Both the position numbers and the translations under genes were made by a program. Positions 55,350 to 64,000 of a stretch of DNA of 64,000 nt are shown one piece after another. Positions within the stretch are counted from its first letter, which is position 1, and each line of letters begins with the position of its first letter. Source of the stretch: Crocodylus rhombifer (lineage: Eukaryota; Chordata; Crocodylia; Crocodylidae); NCBI GenBank assembly GCA_038503035.1, contig JAVSML010024230.1, forward strand, positions 161,023 to 225,022, written 5' to 3'. The notes below the pieces were generated by a model, which was not told the DNA's origin, searched no databases, and saw nothing but the letters and a program-made list of their open reading frames with translations.

Positions 55350-58300
55350 GCTTTTTGGTAGCAGTGATTAGTGTGATAAGGGAAGTTGAGATGTCTGGAA
55401 AAACCCTCTTGGCTGCTTGCTTGAGGCAGAAGAAACTCAGCAGGTTAGAGGGATGGGTAATGAAGAATGGGACATGCCCCTAGGAAAGTGGGTGCTTCAA
55501 GAGTTAGAATCCCATGACTGGAGTGAGTCTGAGCTTTGAACACTATTGCACAACCATTAAGCCACGTGGTAGTGCAAAGGATGTGAGTGCTGCATGGACA
55601 TTATTTTATGCATGTTTGGAAATGGTTGAAATGTTAAACTAGAGCTTGAAAAAGAGCAGTTACAACAGCATTTGAATGAGTGAGAGACAGGCAGAGAAAC
55701 TTAAAAAAGAGCAGAAAAGCTTAAAATGGTGACTTTACTTAGAGATATACAAGAGCAAAGAGACAATGCAAGCAGGAATGCAGAGCATTATAGGAAAAAG
55801 TTAACACACACAAAAGTTTTGTAGGAAGAAGCAAGAGCAGCAACCCATTTCCTGGCAGATGAGAACAAGGCAGTAAAGGCAGCAGCAAGCCATCCGAAGT
55901 GTGAGGGGGTTGGTAGCAGCTGTAAGGTTAAGAGAGGATTGTGACTTTGAGTCCTCTGGGAAAATAGAGATACCCCTGATGCAGTCCCCAAAGGCCCATT
56001 CAACCCCGATTGGCCCCACATGCATAATGTTGCCTGTTTCCACAAGGGAAGTTAAACGTTAGTTGCAGAAGCCGAACTTCCCACAATGGAGATGGTCACT
56101 GACATAGTGGGATGGTCTCCTAGTAAATTCAAGGCTATTGCTGAGAAATTGGGGCCACTGCACCATGATACCACCGTTGCATGGATGGCTTGCATTTCAT
56201 AAATGTACCCAATTGGCTCAGTTATGCACCTCTCTTTGTGATGCAGATGCTCTGGACATAGGCATAGGTTCTTGAGAGCAGACTGCCACTGGACCCCAGG
56301 AATAGATGATAAGTGCTTTTAAAATATTACTGCCTGCTTCTTCCCTTAAGAAACTGTGTATAATGGGAGAGCAGAAAACCAAAAGAAGCCCTAGAAGCTT
56401 ATCTAATTTGAAAGAAAATGCTGGCATCTCTTTCTGATTCATTACCCTGGACAGAAGAGGATGGGATTATCACTTTTCATTATCAGGGACCCAAATTGGT
56501 ACAGAGCATCTATGCAGGGTTATTCTCAGACAAAAATGACCATGAGGGCAGTGGATTTAGAATACCTAACCTGGAATGAACTAGTGGCAAAAATCAAAGA
56601 GGCAGGAGATTTGCTGTCAGAGACTGGTGTTTTAAAAAGACAAGGCAAAAATATTACATCAGAGCCTGTGCAGGCTATCAGTGTTGCAAATAATGGTCCT
56701 CACTCTGCCAGTCACCCTCTAAACTCTAATACCTCACCTCTCACAACCCTAGGCCATGCCAACCCAAGGAGTCCCTTAGAAACATGATTTGGAAGGAACT
56801 GGTGAACTTAGAGAAGAATATAGGGAAATATGATCACCAGCCCATTAGTATCCTGATTCATGCCTTTTCTAAGGACATGCAGAGAGCAGAGTTAATGTAG
56901 GGAGCGCCCCCTCAGCCTGATGGCCCAGTACAGAATGCACCCTGCATGCTCACCCCTTGTCAACGCCAGGCTCCTACCTCCTCTCCTGAGAGGAGGCTCC
57001 TGAGGGAGTCTGCTGATAAGCAGGGGTACCCAGTTCTCCTAGGGCCTCCCCAGCCATTCACAAGACTTCAGTGAGACATACTGGGGAGACCCACTGTGAG
57101 AGCTACAGCGCGGAACCCAGGGATATTAGCTCAATTGCTAGTAGACATTGGAGGATTGGTAAATATTCTAAGTCCCCTGTGGATCTCTGGAGGGAGACCC
57201 ACCACTAAACAGGTTCCGCTCAGCAGGTATGGGGAAGAAATCCAGGAAGCTCAGTCTGGCAGGATGTTCCCTTGCAAATTGACAAGTTACAGGGATGAGT
57301 AGAATGCTGTGCTTATGAGGGAAATAAGAAGGGAATCCTAGGAGTTCCCTTCCGCCAGGCATTTCAGCTAACTGGGGATCCAGCTAATGGGGTGTTATGG
57401 AAGTTAGAAAAGGGGCCTGCAGAGATCTCTTCTGTGCATTATTGTGCTGCTATAAAGGCACCTACTGCCATCCTAACCTCTGTTAGTGATCCACGGGTAC
57501 AAGAATTTCCCAGAGTGTAGACTAAAAATTAGGCAGACTGTGGAAAAATAAATGCTGAGTTTTTGATTGAAGGACAATATCACCCTCCTCAAAGGCAATA
57601 TAAATACCCAGATGCAGCAGAGGAAGGCACTAAACATAGTATAGACTGTCTCTTGGAACAAGGGGTGCTTGGCCTATGCAGAGTATTTGCAATTCACTAG
57701 TATCAGCAAGTCCTTAAGGCAGATGGGGTCACTTGCAGAATGACAACAGACTTTCATACATTAAATTCAGCCACCCCTTCAGCAGCCCTTTTAGTAGTTA
57801 AATACAATAAAAACTTAGCAGCTGTAGCAACTGGCCGAAAATGGTTCTCTGTGATTGATTTGGCTAATGCTTCCTTGGCTATACCCCTCCATCCTTCATG
57901 TTGGTATACATTTGCTTTTACCTATAGGGAACAACAATATGCCTTCAGTTGAACTCCTCAAGGTTTCCATTCTTCCCCTAGTGTATGTCATGCCCATGTC
58001 ACTAAAGTGTGGAACTGTTTGCACCCTGCATATCACTCATATGTAATTTCATACGTGGATGATATTTTGATACACACCTCCACTTCAGAAATGAATAGGG
58101 AAATCACTAGGTAGGTGCTGAATATAGTGCAGGAAACTGTTTAAGGTAAATAGAGAAAAGGCTCCATTAGTGCAGCAACAAGTGAAATACATGGGTATGT
58201 GTCCTGGGGAGTAGGGCAGGACTCCAGATCAGCAAAGAGTAGAAAGAATAGGAAAGCTGGCTGCTCCCACAGACACATGCTCATTGAAAGCTCTCTTGGA

Positions 58301-58444
58301 AACTTTTAGTTTCTCCAGAGAGTTCATTGAAATGTTCTCTGACAAAAACAAGCCTCTATACCAATTATTAAAGAAAAATAGGAATACTTGGGGAAGAACA
58401 GAAATTTGGGAATGGGAACCAGACCAACAAACTGCCCTGGCTAC
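55350..58444 (+). pseudogene. ERV-C: gag-protease-RT relic of another retrovirus-like element
   Basis: ATG at 55453 opens MGNEEWDMPLGKWVLQELE, a gag start with a Gly-2 myristoylation site. A charged coiled-coil-like stretch lies near 55720-55890 (LRDIQEQRDNASRNAEHY), and capsid-like sequence near 56090-56600. A protease-like QLLVDIGGLVNILSP is near 57140 (Asp retained, Thr-Gly changed). RT starts near 57600 (LLEQGVL), with MTTDFHTLNSATPS at 57740, FSVIDLANASLAIPLHP, YTFAFTYREQQYAFS, and SYVDDILIHT (YVDD at 58052-58063). The connection is at 58284-58444 (KPLYQLLKK, WEWEPDQQTAL). The element is cut at 58444 by ERV-D. Many stops. The type with DLANA..IPLHP differs from ERV-A and ERV-D. Confidence 0.8.
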
Positions 58445-58816
58445 TGTGGAAGAAATCAAGCTTCGCATTGTGGTTGAATCAGAACTGACAGAGTCAGCTT
58501 TTCTTTATTTAGGGCTATACTGTGATCACAGGGAGAATACCATACAGCAAGGCGAATCACCCACTTGTCTGTTACAAAGGAATCCTCCTCCATTCCAAGT
58601 TTTCAAACATACTTAAGACAGATAAAGAGAAAAAAAATACGACCTTGGAAAAACTAAAACAAGTTTACTTAATTAGACATCTGTGCAAAGGGTAATAAGA
58701 TATGCAGGATTTCTTATCTCAAAACATGTAACTGAAATAAGCAGTATCAGCACTTCTGGTCTCTGTCTATTTTTCTAGTCAAGTAGGCCAGAAGCCCAAC
58801 TAAATTTACTCCTACA
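58445..58816 (-). repeat. 3' LTR of ERV-D
   Basis: 372 bp. Plus-strand borders TGTGGAAGAAAT and ACTCCTACA. On the minus strand AATAAA lies near 58505. It is shorter than the solo copies (415 and 432 bp), with gaps around 58600-58700. The 4 bp at 58441-58444 are CTAC, the expected target duplication if the other copy is found beyond the window. Confidence 0.92.
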
Positions 58817-58840
58817 TTCCCTAACTTTTTTTTCCAACAA
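58817..58840 (-). promoter_or_regulatory. Polypurine tract of ERV-D
   Basis: On the minus strand AAAAAAAAGTTAGGGAA lies directly before the LTR start TGTAGGAG, a degraded but recognisable purine tract. Confidence 0.7.
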
Positions 58841-58841
58841 G

Positions 58842-59420
58842 TTAGATATTTATAGACATTAGCCTTTCAACTTCCAGTTTTTCTTTCTCTTTACTTTCTG
58901 CTTTTTCAACATACAAATTATATACTTTGTTTGTAGTTGATGGGCTATTCCTTATTTGCTTGGCAGCACAGCTTAAGCAACATTGTATTATCATAAACAC
59001 TAGGCATAGTCCAATAAAAACAACAAACAATATCAACAAACTATGAATGACGGTACAGCCTAAGGAACTGAAAAGAGAGCTAAACCAAGAATTCAAATTC
59101 CAACTATCTGACTCATGCAATTTAGCTGCTTCTTTTTGAATATGTTTACTTAAATCCTGGATTTCTTCTGAATTATTGGAAATATAAGTACAACATTCTT
59201 TACCTATTAAAGCACAGACTCCTCCTTTGCTGGCTAGTGTATAATGTAACGCAAGTCAGTTTTGCAATGTCATTTGCCTTATTTCCTTCATTTCTGTATT
59301 TATTTTATCAAAACTATCAGCAGTAGCATTAGCAATCTTTTCCAGAGATGCTGCAACTTTCTTTATCTCGGACATAGATAAGCCTGCGCCATAGCTGGGG
59401 AACATTATACCCCCAAAACT
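58842..59420 (-). pseudogene. ERV-D env, TM subunit
   Basis: Minus-strand reading: an LQN then stop where ERV-A has LQNPQALDY, ALHYTLASKGGVCALIGKECC (CX6CC present), a helical stretch, LHESDSWNLNSWFSSLF, the membrane span IHSLLILFVVFIGLCLVFMII, and a charged tail ending LMSINI. The segment is clearly homologous to the TM remnant of ERV-A (LAS.GG.CALIG.ECCTY in both), so the two elements had related envelopes. The N-terminal part has several stops. Confidence 0.88.
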
Positions 59421-60290
59421 TTGATTTTATGTAATTTTGCGAACATTGTGAATTCTTCCTTTAGGTAAGTAAGATTTAATAGTAAAGGCAGCATACGCTG
59501 CCGAGACATAGCATTTTCCTCTCCAACCAGAGGGAAGATTTTTATAGGCCTTATTTCCACAAACAAAATAGTGACAAGCTAGTGCAGTATATCCACCTGT
59601 ATTACAGCGTGGGGACATCATCCATTGTGAATAATAGCTTGAAAATTGACCCACAGGGGAGTAGTTAGATATCCAGGAACCATTAGAAAACCAAGCACCA
59701 TCTATCTTAAATTCTACCTAGCACTTACTGACTCCTACTACAACATGAGATCCATTACAGGTCCAACAGAACTTTCCAGGGGTGGCATAAGCTAATCATA
59801 CATAGTCAGACTGGTTGCAACTTACATTCTGCCAAGTTTCATTTCCATGAAAATCTGAATAGTAAGGAGCTAACATCTGAGTTGCATTCATGGGTACTGG
59901 TATCATGGGTATTCCTCCGGTAGAATAGATAGGGACATGACTACATATCCAACAATAAGAGATATTTAAATCTATCCCAATTTGATTAACTAAAGACAAG
60001 CACATATTTTCATGAAATGATCTTTGTCGGTGCGGAAGTGTAGTTTGGTTTACAGAGTTTCTTATAACTGATGGGTCATGTTCATATAAGATGGCCCCAA
60101 AAGAAATACTGAGAACTACCCAAATCACGACTAACCAACTCCACCTCAGGAACCAGGAACTAGGCAGAGGCCTTTTTCCTGTCCCAAAGGGCAGAGTGGT
60201 GCCATTGGGGCACATCCTCTTCGCTCTGTAGTGGCAAATTCTCTTCACTAGTAGGCGCTTGGCTCACTTCTGGTTTTAAACTGTCCTGCT
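59421..60290 (-). pseudogene. ERV-D env, SU subunit
   Basis: A 150-codon minus frame (60248-59796) starts with a basic N-terminus, then the hydrophobic SSWFLRWSWLVVIWVVLSI (signal peptide), and CWIC, the CXXC motif of gammaretroviral SU, with several N-glycosylation sites (NQT, NIS, NAT, NET, NVS). After stops, 59654-59427 gives YFVCGNKAYKNLPSGWRGKC, the C-terminal SU block. SU-TM cleavage site not clearly seen. Confidence 0.87.
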
Positions 60291-61200
60291 GGCAGGCACT
60301 AGGCTCACTACCAGTCTGTGGAGGCTGATTACAAGATTGATATGGAGGAGACTCTGGGTCTAATGGGGCTGATTTTTTTTACTGTGTGAAGTGTGGATCC
60401 ATGTCTGGAATCCTTGACACTTTATTGCAGTGTTGGTGGTCAGGAGTACCTAGAATGGGCCTTTCCAGTGAGGTTCCAGTGATGACTTTCGTTGATGGAC
60501 TTTTATATGGACACAATCTCCAGGCAGGATAGAATGGCACGACTCATCTGGTTCTCTGGGGACAGCTGCCTGTACCTGTGAATGAAAAGCCATAACACAC
60601 TTCATTAGTGCCTTACAATAGTCCAGAATAGTATCATCAAGTGAATGTATATCACAAAAGTGGGAGGCAACAGGTGGCAAGTTGGGGACCCTCATGGGTC
60701 TTCCCATTAAAATTTCTTGTGGGTCTTTCAGTTGGCAGTAGTTCTCATACTCATAAGGACTATGGGAAGTATGTCTGGCCATTTTAGGTGAGTCTCAGCA
60801 CAACCTGTGGCTATTTTATTTTTCAGAATGCAATTTTGGCATTCCACTTGGCCCGAGGCCTGTGGATGGTACAGGCAATGAAAGTTCTGTTGGATCTGCA
60901 GGACTTTGCAGATTTCTTTCATTATCTGTCCCATAAAATGAGTTCTTCTATCAGAGTTTAGGAATAAAGGAATACTAAACCTTGGAATAAAGTCTCTGAG
61001 CAACTTTTTGCATACAGTGATGGTGTCAGCTTTTGCACGTGGGTAGGCTTCTACCCATCTAGAAAACATACATACAATAACAAGAGCATATTCATAAGAA
61101 CAACATTTCTGCATTTGAATAAAATCTAATTGTAAATTTACAAATGGTCCTCAAGGTGGGGGATGTGCTGCCTTCTTTGTTTTTATAGGCTTTCCCACAT
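60291..61200 (-). pseudogene. ERV-D integrase
   Basis: Minus strand: LQLDFIQM with the first catalytic Asp near 61122, CMFSRWVEAYPRAKADT, NSDRRTHFMGQI (second Asp; the usual Gly is Arg), and HPQASGQVECQN with the Glu. It continues in the next frame with QLKDPQEILMGRPM and the C-terminal SCHSILPGDCVHIKVHQR and HWKGPF near 60460. Broken by one frameshift near 60750 and stops near 60290. Confidence 0.9.
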
Positions 61201-61690
61201 TATGGGCTTGGCAAATAGGACATGTGTAACAGTACTGTTGAGCCACAGATGGAAAAATTGGAACAAAACAATCAAACTTAACAGCTTCTATCACCACCCC
61301 CCCCCCCTTTGCTCACATGTACCATGCCATGGTGTATGCAAGCAAGATGAGGAAGAAGGACCATTGGAGGCATCAGGCAGTCGTCCGGAGAGCACCACAA
61401 GTGGTCAGGGTGTAACAAAAACCCAGCCAGTCTCCATGTATGTTTCTCTGGTTCTGGAGCCTGATCTTGGAGGAGGGCAACATTTTGAAAACTTGCCAAT
61501 GCAGACTGGTCAGTTGGAATAGACAAAAACACAGGCATTATAACATCATATTGGGAACATACTGCATATCCTGCAACAAGGAAACCTTTTGAGTTTCTTT
61601 GACACAATCCATCAACATAGAATACTAGATCTGGGTTTTGCAAGGGGTTATCCTTTAGATCAGTGTGGGGCATTGTTAGGTGATTTAGTA
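61201..61690 (-). pseudogene. ERV-D RNase H
   Basis: Minus-strand frame 61673-61278: NPDLVFYVDGLCQRN with the first catalytic Asp, FLVAGYAVCSQYDV, and further RNase H-like sequence, then an integrase finger region (CPICQ-like near 61205). Only the first acidic residue is clear; the rest has decayed. A run of C at 61295-61308 follows. Confidence 0.75.
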
Positions 61691-62431
61691 TAATTGGGAA
61701 GGCCTAAGGCAGGAGCTTGTGACAGAGCTTGTTTAATAGAGGCAAAAGTAGCTTTGATCTCTGAAGTCCAGGGTAAAGACTCAGAGGTATTAACAAGAGT
61801 CAGATTTTGCAACGGCTTGACTATAGAGACATAGCTGAGTATCCACTGATGTCACTAGCCAGCCATGCCTAGGAAGGTGTGCATTTGGGACACAGTAGTT
61901 GGTCTAGGGATTTTAAGAATAGCCTCTATTCTGGAAGAGGAAAGCAGTCGTTCTCCTAAATACTGGACACGAGGAAGACAAAGTTGTAGCTTTTCTTCAG
62001 ATGCCTTATGGCCTTTTAGGGCAAGAGAGGTGAGGAGAGTTAAAGAATCAGTTTTACAGGCTTCAAGGGAGGTAGATGCCAAGAACAAATCATCAACAGA
62101 TTGCATACGGACAGAATTTTCTTTAAATATGATGTCATCTAGATCTTTCGTCAGAATTTGAGAAAAAAGAGAAGGGGATTCAAGATAGCCCTGGGGCAAT
62201 CGTGTCCAGGTATACTGAAGTCCTTGATAGGTAAATGCAAAGAGAAACTGGCTATCAGGGTGTATAGGATTAAAGAAAAATGCAGAACACAAATCAACAA
62301 CAATAAAATAACAAGCATTAGGAGAAATACAGGACAAGATAGCTGGATTTGGTACAACAGGAGAAGTAGGTAAAACTGCATAATTTACCACACAAAGGAC
62401 TTGTACAAAGCAATAGGTATTCTTTCCAGGT
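61691..62431 (-). pseudogene. ERV-D reverse transcriptase
   Basis: A 178-codon minus frame (62391-61855): VVPNPAILSCI, FIVVDLCSAFFFNPIHPDSQ (first Asp), FAFTYQGLQYTWTRLPQGYL, SPSLFSQILTKDL, SVDDLFLAS where YVDD is expected (Tyr is Ser), KLQLCLPRVQYLG, and MHTFLGMAG. The connection follows to about 61690. The RT N-terminus is cut off by the CR1 at 62432. Confidence 0.92.
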
Positions 62432-63092
62432 CATTATTGACTCCAAGATGAACATGGGCCAACAATGCGAGTTCACGGTTGGAAGGGCTAACCGGACCTT
62501 GTCGTGCATCCACAGATGCATCTCTAGCAGGGACATGGAGGTGATCCTACCCCTCTATGCAACACTGGTCAGGCCACAGCTGGAGTACTGTGTCCAGTTC
62601 TGTGTGCCCCACTTCAGGAGGGATGTGGACAACATTGAGAGGGTCCAGAGGAGGGCCTTCTGAATGATCTGGGGACAACAGGGCAGACCCTACAATGATA
62701 GACTTCGGGACCTGAACCTGTTCAGCCACAAGTGAAGGCTGAGGGGGGACCTGGTGACAGTCTATAAACTCACTAGGTGGGACCAGAAGGGTTTGGGAGA
62801 GACCTTGTTTCCCCTAGCACCCCCTGGCATAACAAGGAATAACAGCCACAAGTTGTTGGAGAGTAGGTTTAGATTAGATATCCATAAGAACTACTTCACA
62901 GTTAGGGCGGCTAGAATCTGGAACCAACTTCCAAGGGAAGTGGTGCTGGCTCCTACCCTGGGGTTCTTTAAGAGGAGGCTTGATGCCTACCTAGCTGGGA
63001 TCGTTTGAGCCCAGTTTTTTCTTCTGCCCAGGCAGGGGGTCAGACTTAAAGATGTATAAGGTTCCTTCTGACCCTACTTCTATGATTCTATG
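62432..63092 (+). mobile_element. CR1 LINE 3' fragment inserted in ERV-D pol
   Basis: 5'-truncated CR1 on the plus strand: IIDSKMNMGQQCEFTV, RANRTLSCIHRCISSRDME, LVRPQLEYCVQFCVPHFRRD, VQRRAF then TGA, and further on NNSHKLLESRFRLDIHKNYF and WNQLPREVVLAPTLGFFKR. The 3' end is complete, with GGGTCAGACTTAAAG and the tail CTATGATTCTATGA, two copies of the ATTCTATG-like unit. The host ERV-D pol resumes on both sides. Confidence 0.92.
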
Positions 63093-63500
63093 ACCACAGA
63101 AAGATCAGGGAACTCAGGCTCAGAAGGTGAGCTAGCTAAAGTGGCAAGTACTGCTATCTCATTATCTAATTATCATACGATAATTATCATTATCAGGGGA
63201 CATCTAAATAAACACTATTAGGAGAGCAATAGATAGTACAGCCAAATTTACAAAGCAAATCTCTGCCTAATAAATTAAGAGGAGAACAAGGACAAAGGAG
63301 AAAGGCATGTTGATCAGAAACAGGACCAAAAGAAACATGTAATGGTTGGGAAACAGGATGAGGAACTATTTGAAATTCCTGCAGTGTTTACAACAGCAGA
63401 GGAGAGGGGAGTTGTGGAAAATTCTTCAGCTAGAAGAGTAGAGCAGCTTGCACTGGTGTCTACTAAACATTTTGTAGAGATGTCATTTATCATGCAGGAA
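63093..63500 (-). pseudogene. ERV-D protease
   Basis: Minus-strand reading near 63490-63420: DISTKCLVDTSASCSTL, a retropepsin active site with Asp-Thr-Ser in place of Asp-Thr-Gly, followed by about 60 residues without a clear match. Stops occur downstream. The position between nucleocapsid and RT agrees. Confidence 0.75.
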
Positions 63501-64000
63501 ATGAAGGGATCATCTTGATTAAGTGGGAGAAGCGGGGCTGTGATGGTGTTACTATTCCTCAGGCTGGCCTAACAGGAGGCTCCCTGATTCGGGACAGAGA
63601 ATTGAGTGAAAGGAGGTGGTGGCGGGTTAAACGTCATCCCCAGCTGGCCAGGCCAGTGAGGACATTGAGCATTCCAGTGTCCTGGTTGGCCACAATAATG
63701 ACAACTGTCATTATTTTGGGACTGAAATCCTCCTCATCCCATCCCACGACCACGTCCCCTGCCTCTGAACTGTCCTGAGTGGAAACCTTGGTTTCTGTCC
63801 CTGCCTAAAGTCTCTAATTATAATGACATTGGCTTAGTTTCTGTGGATTCCTTTTTCTTTTCCTGGCAGGTTGTACAATGATTTGCAATGGTGACTAGTT
63901 CTGCAGGTGGCTTAGTCTGCCAACCTACAGCAATTGTGCACAACTGTTCCTGGACTTTAGAAAGAAGTCCGTGGACAAAAGCGGATGCAACTGCTTCTAG
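63501..64000 (-). pseudogene. ERV-D gag, capsid C-terminus and nucleocapsid
   Basis: Minus strand from 64000: AFVHGLLSKVQEQLCTIAVG, PPAELVTIANHC, a Lys-rich stretch, a stop at about 63820, RGRGRGRGMG with a stop, then CHYCGQPGHWNAQC, an intact CX2CX4HX4C knuckle near 63656-63700. One knuckle and an Arg/Gly tract parallel ERV-A gag. Capsid and matrix continue beyond the window. Confidence 0.87.

Larger units (their letters stand above)
58445..64000 (-). mobile_element. ERV-D: class I provirus on the minus strand, running past the right edge
   Basis: From its 3' LTR at 58445 the element reads on the minus strand, towards higher coordinates: env, integrase, RNase H, RT, [CR1 insertion], protease, gag nucleocapsid and capsid C-terminus at 64000. 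The 5' LTR lies outside the window. It is inserted in ERV-C: ERV-C coding sequence ends exactly at the LTR border. All frames are interrupted. Confidence 0.9.

Noticed and set aside
58445..58616. C-terminal part of the 110-codon plus frame at 58284-58616
   Set aside because: The frame passes from ERV-C pol into the antisense ERV-D LTR by chance; similar frames occur in the other LTR copies.
63150..63200. AT-rich near-palindrome TAATTATCATACGATAATTA
   Set aside because: Short and within decayed ERV-D protease; no partner structure and easily due to local TAAT/ATTA composition.
1..64000. CRISPR arrays, tRNA or rRNA genes, bacterial-type promoters
   Set aside because: None seen; the repeats present are transposon ends, LTRs or simple repeats.

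Overview
The window looks like nuclear DNA of a vertebrate, most probably a crocodilian (a turtle is the main alternative). The reasons are many CR1 LINE copies with the [10 protein letters not shown] / FADD type reverse transcriptase and (ATTCTATG)-like tails, class I endogenous retroviruses, an old Gypsy element of Gmr1 type, a Penelope-like relic, hAT and Tc1/mariner fossils, and slow decay that still leaves long readable frames and intact target duplications. No bacterial-type operon, rRNA, tRNA or CRISPR was seen. The only candidate host coding sequence is one well-formed 192-bp exon (25245-25436); the rest is intergenic or intronic.

Layout. 1-475: CR1 tail joined to an SGNH-esterase fragment. 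500-4600: mostly unassigned, with a strong hairpin. 4620-8530: two pieces of a non-CR1 LINE around an LTR-like stretch. 9650-15150: a MITE and two CR1 copies. 16764-16859: long hairpin. 17109-23845: ERV-A, a complete class I provirus with two 471-bp LTRs, a 4-bp TTAT target duplication, a Lys-type primer site, gag, UAG-linked pro-pol, and an env reduced to its TM part. 23850-28140: host-like sequence with the exon, an (AC)n tract and the Penelope relic. 28241-37627: a Gmr1-like Ty3/Gypsy element (minus strand) with matching GTCCC target duplications. Its order is gag (SCAN-like capsid), protease, integrase, then reverse transcriptase/RNase H. It is interrupted by a CR1 inside integrase and by another CR1 plus a class I ERV fragment (ERV-B) inside its 5' LTR. 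38810-42600: MITEs, a Tc1/mariner fossil and unassigned DNA. 42590-44960: a LINE 3' end and an unclassified env-like relic. 45340-49545: CR1 fragments, a solo LTR and a hAT-like element. 50100-53342: LINE and a hAT element with perfect 8-bp duplications. 54018-58444: ERV-C (plus strand), hit twice by the ERV-D family. 58445-64000: ERV-D (minus strand), continuing past the window and itself hit by a CR1.

The sequence reads as layered insertions. Order can be deduced: the Gypsy element is older than its CR1 and ERV-B insertions; ERV-C is older than the ERV-D family insertions at 54384 and 58445; ERV-D is older than the CR1 at 62432. Nearly every coding relic carries nonsense or frameshift changes, so none is expected to be active. 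The best-preserved frames are the 515-codon RNase H-integrase frame of ERV-A and the 308-codon CR1 reverse transcriptase frame at 14203-15129.
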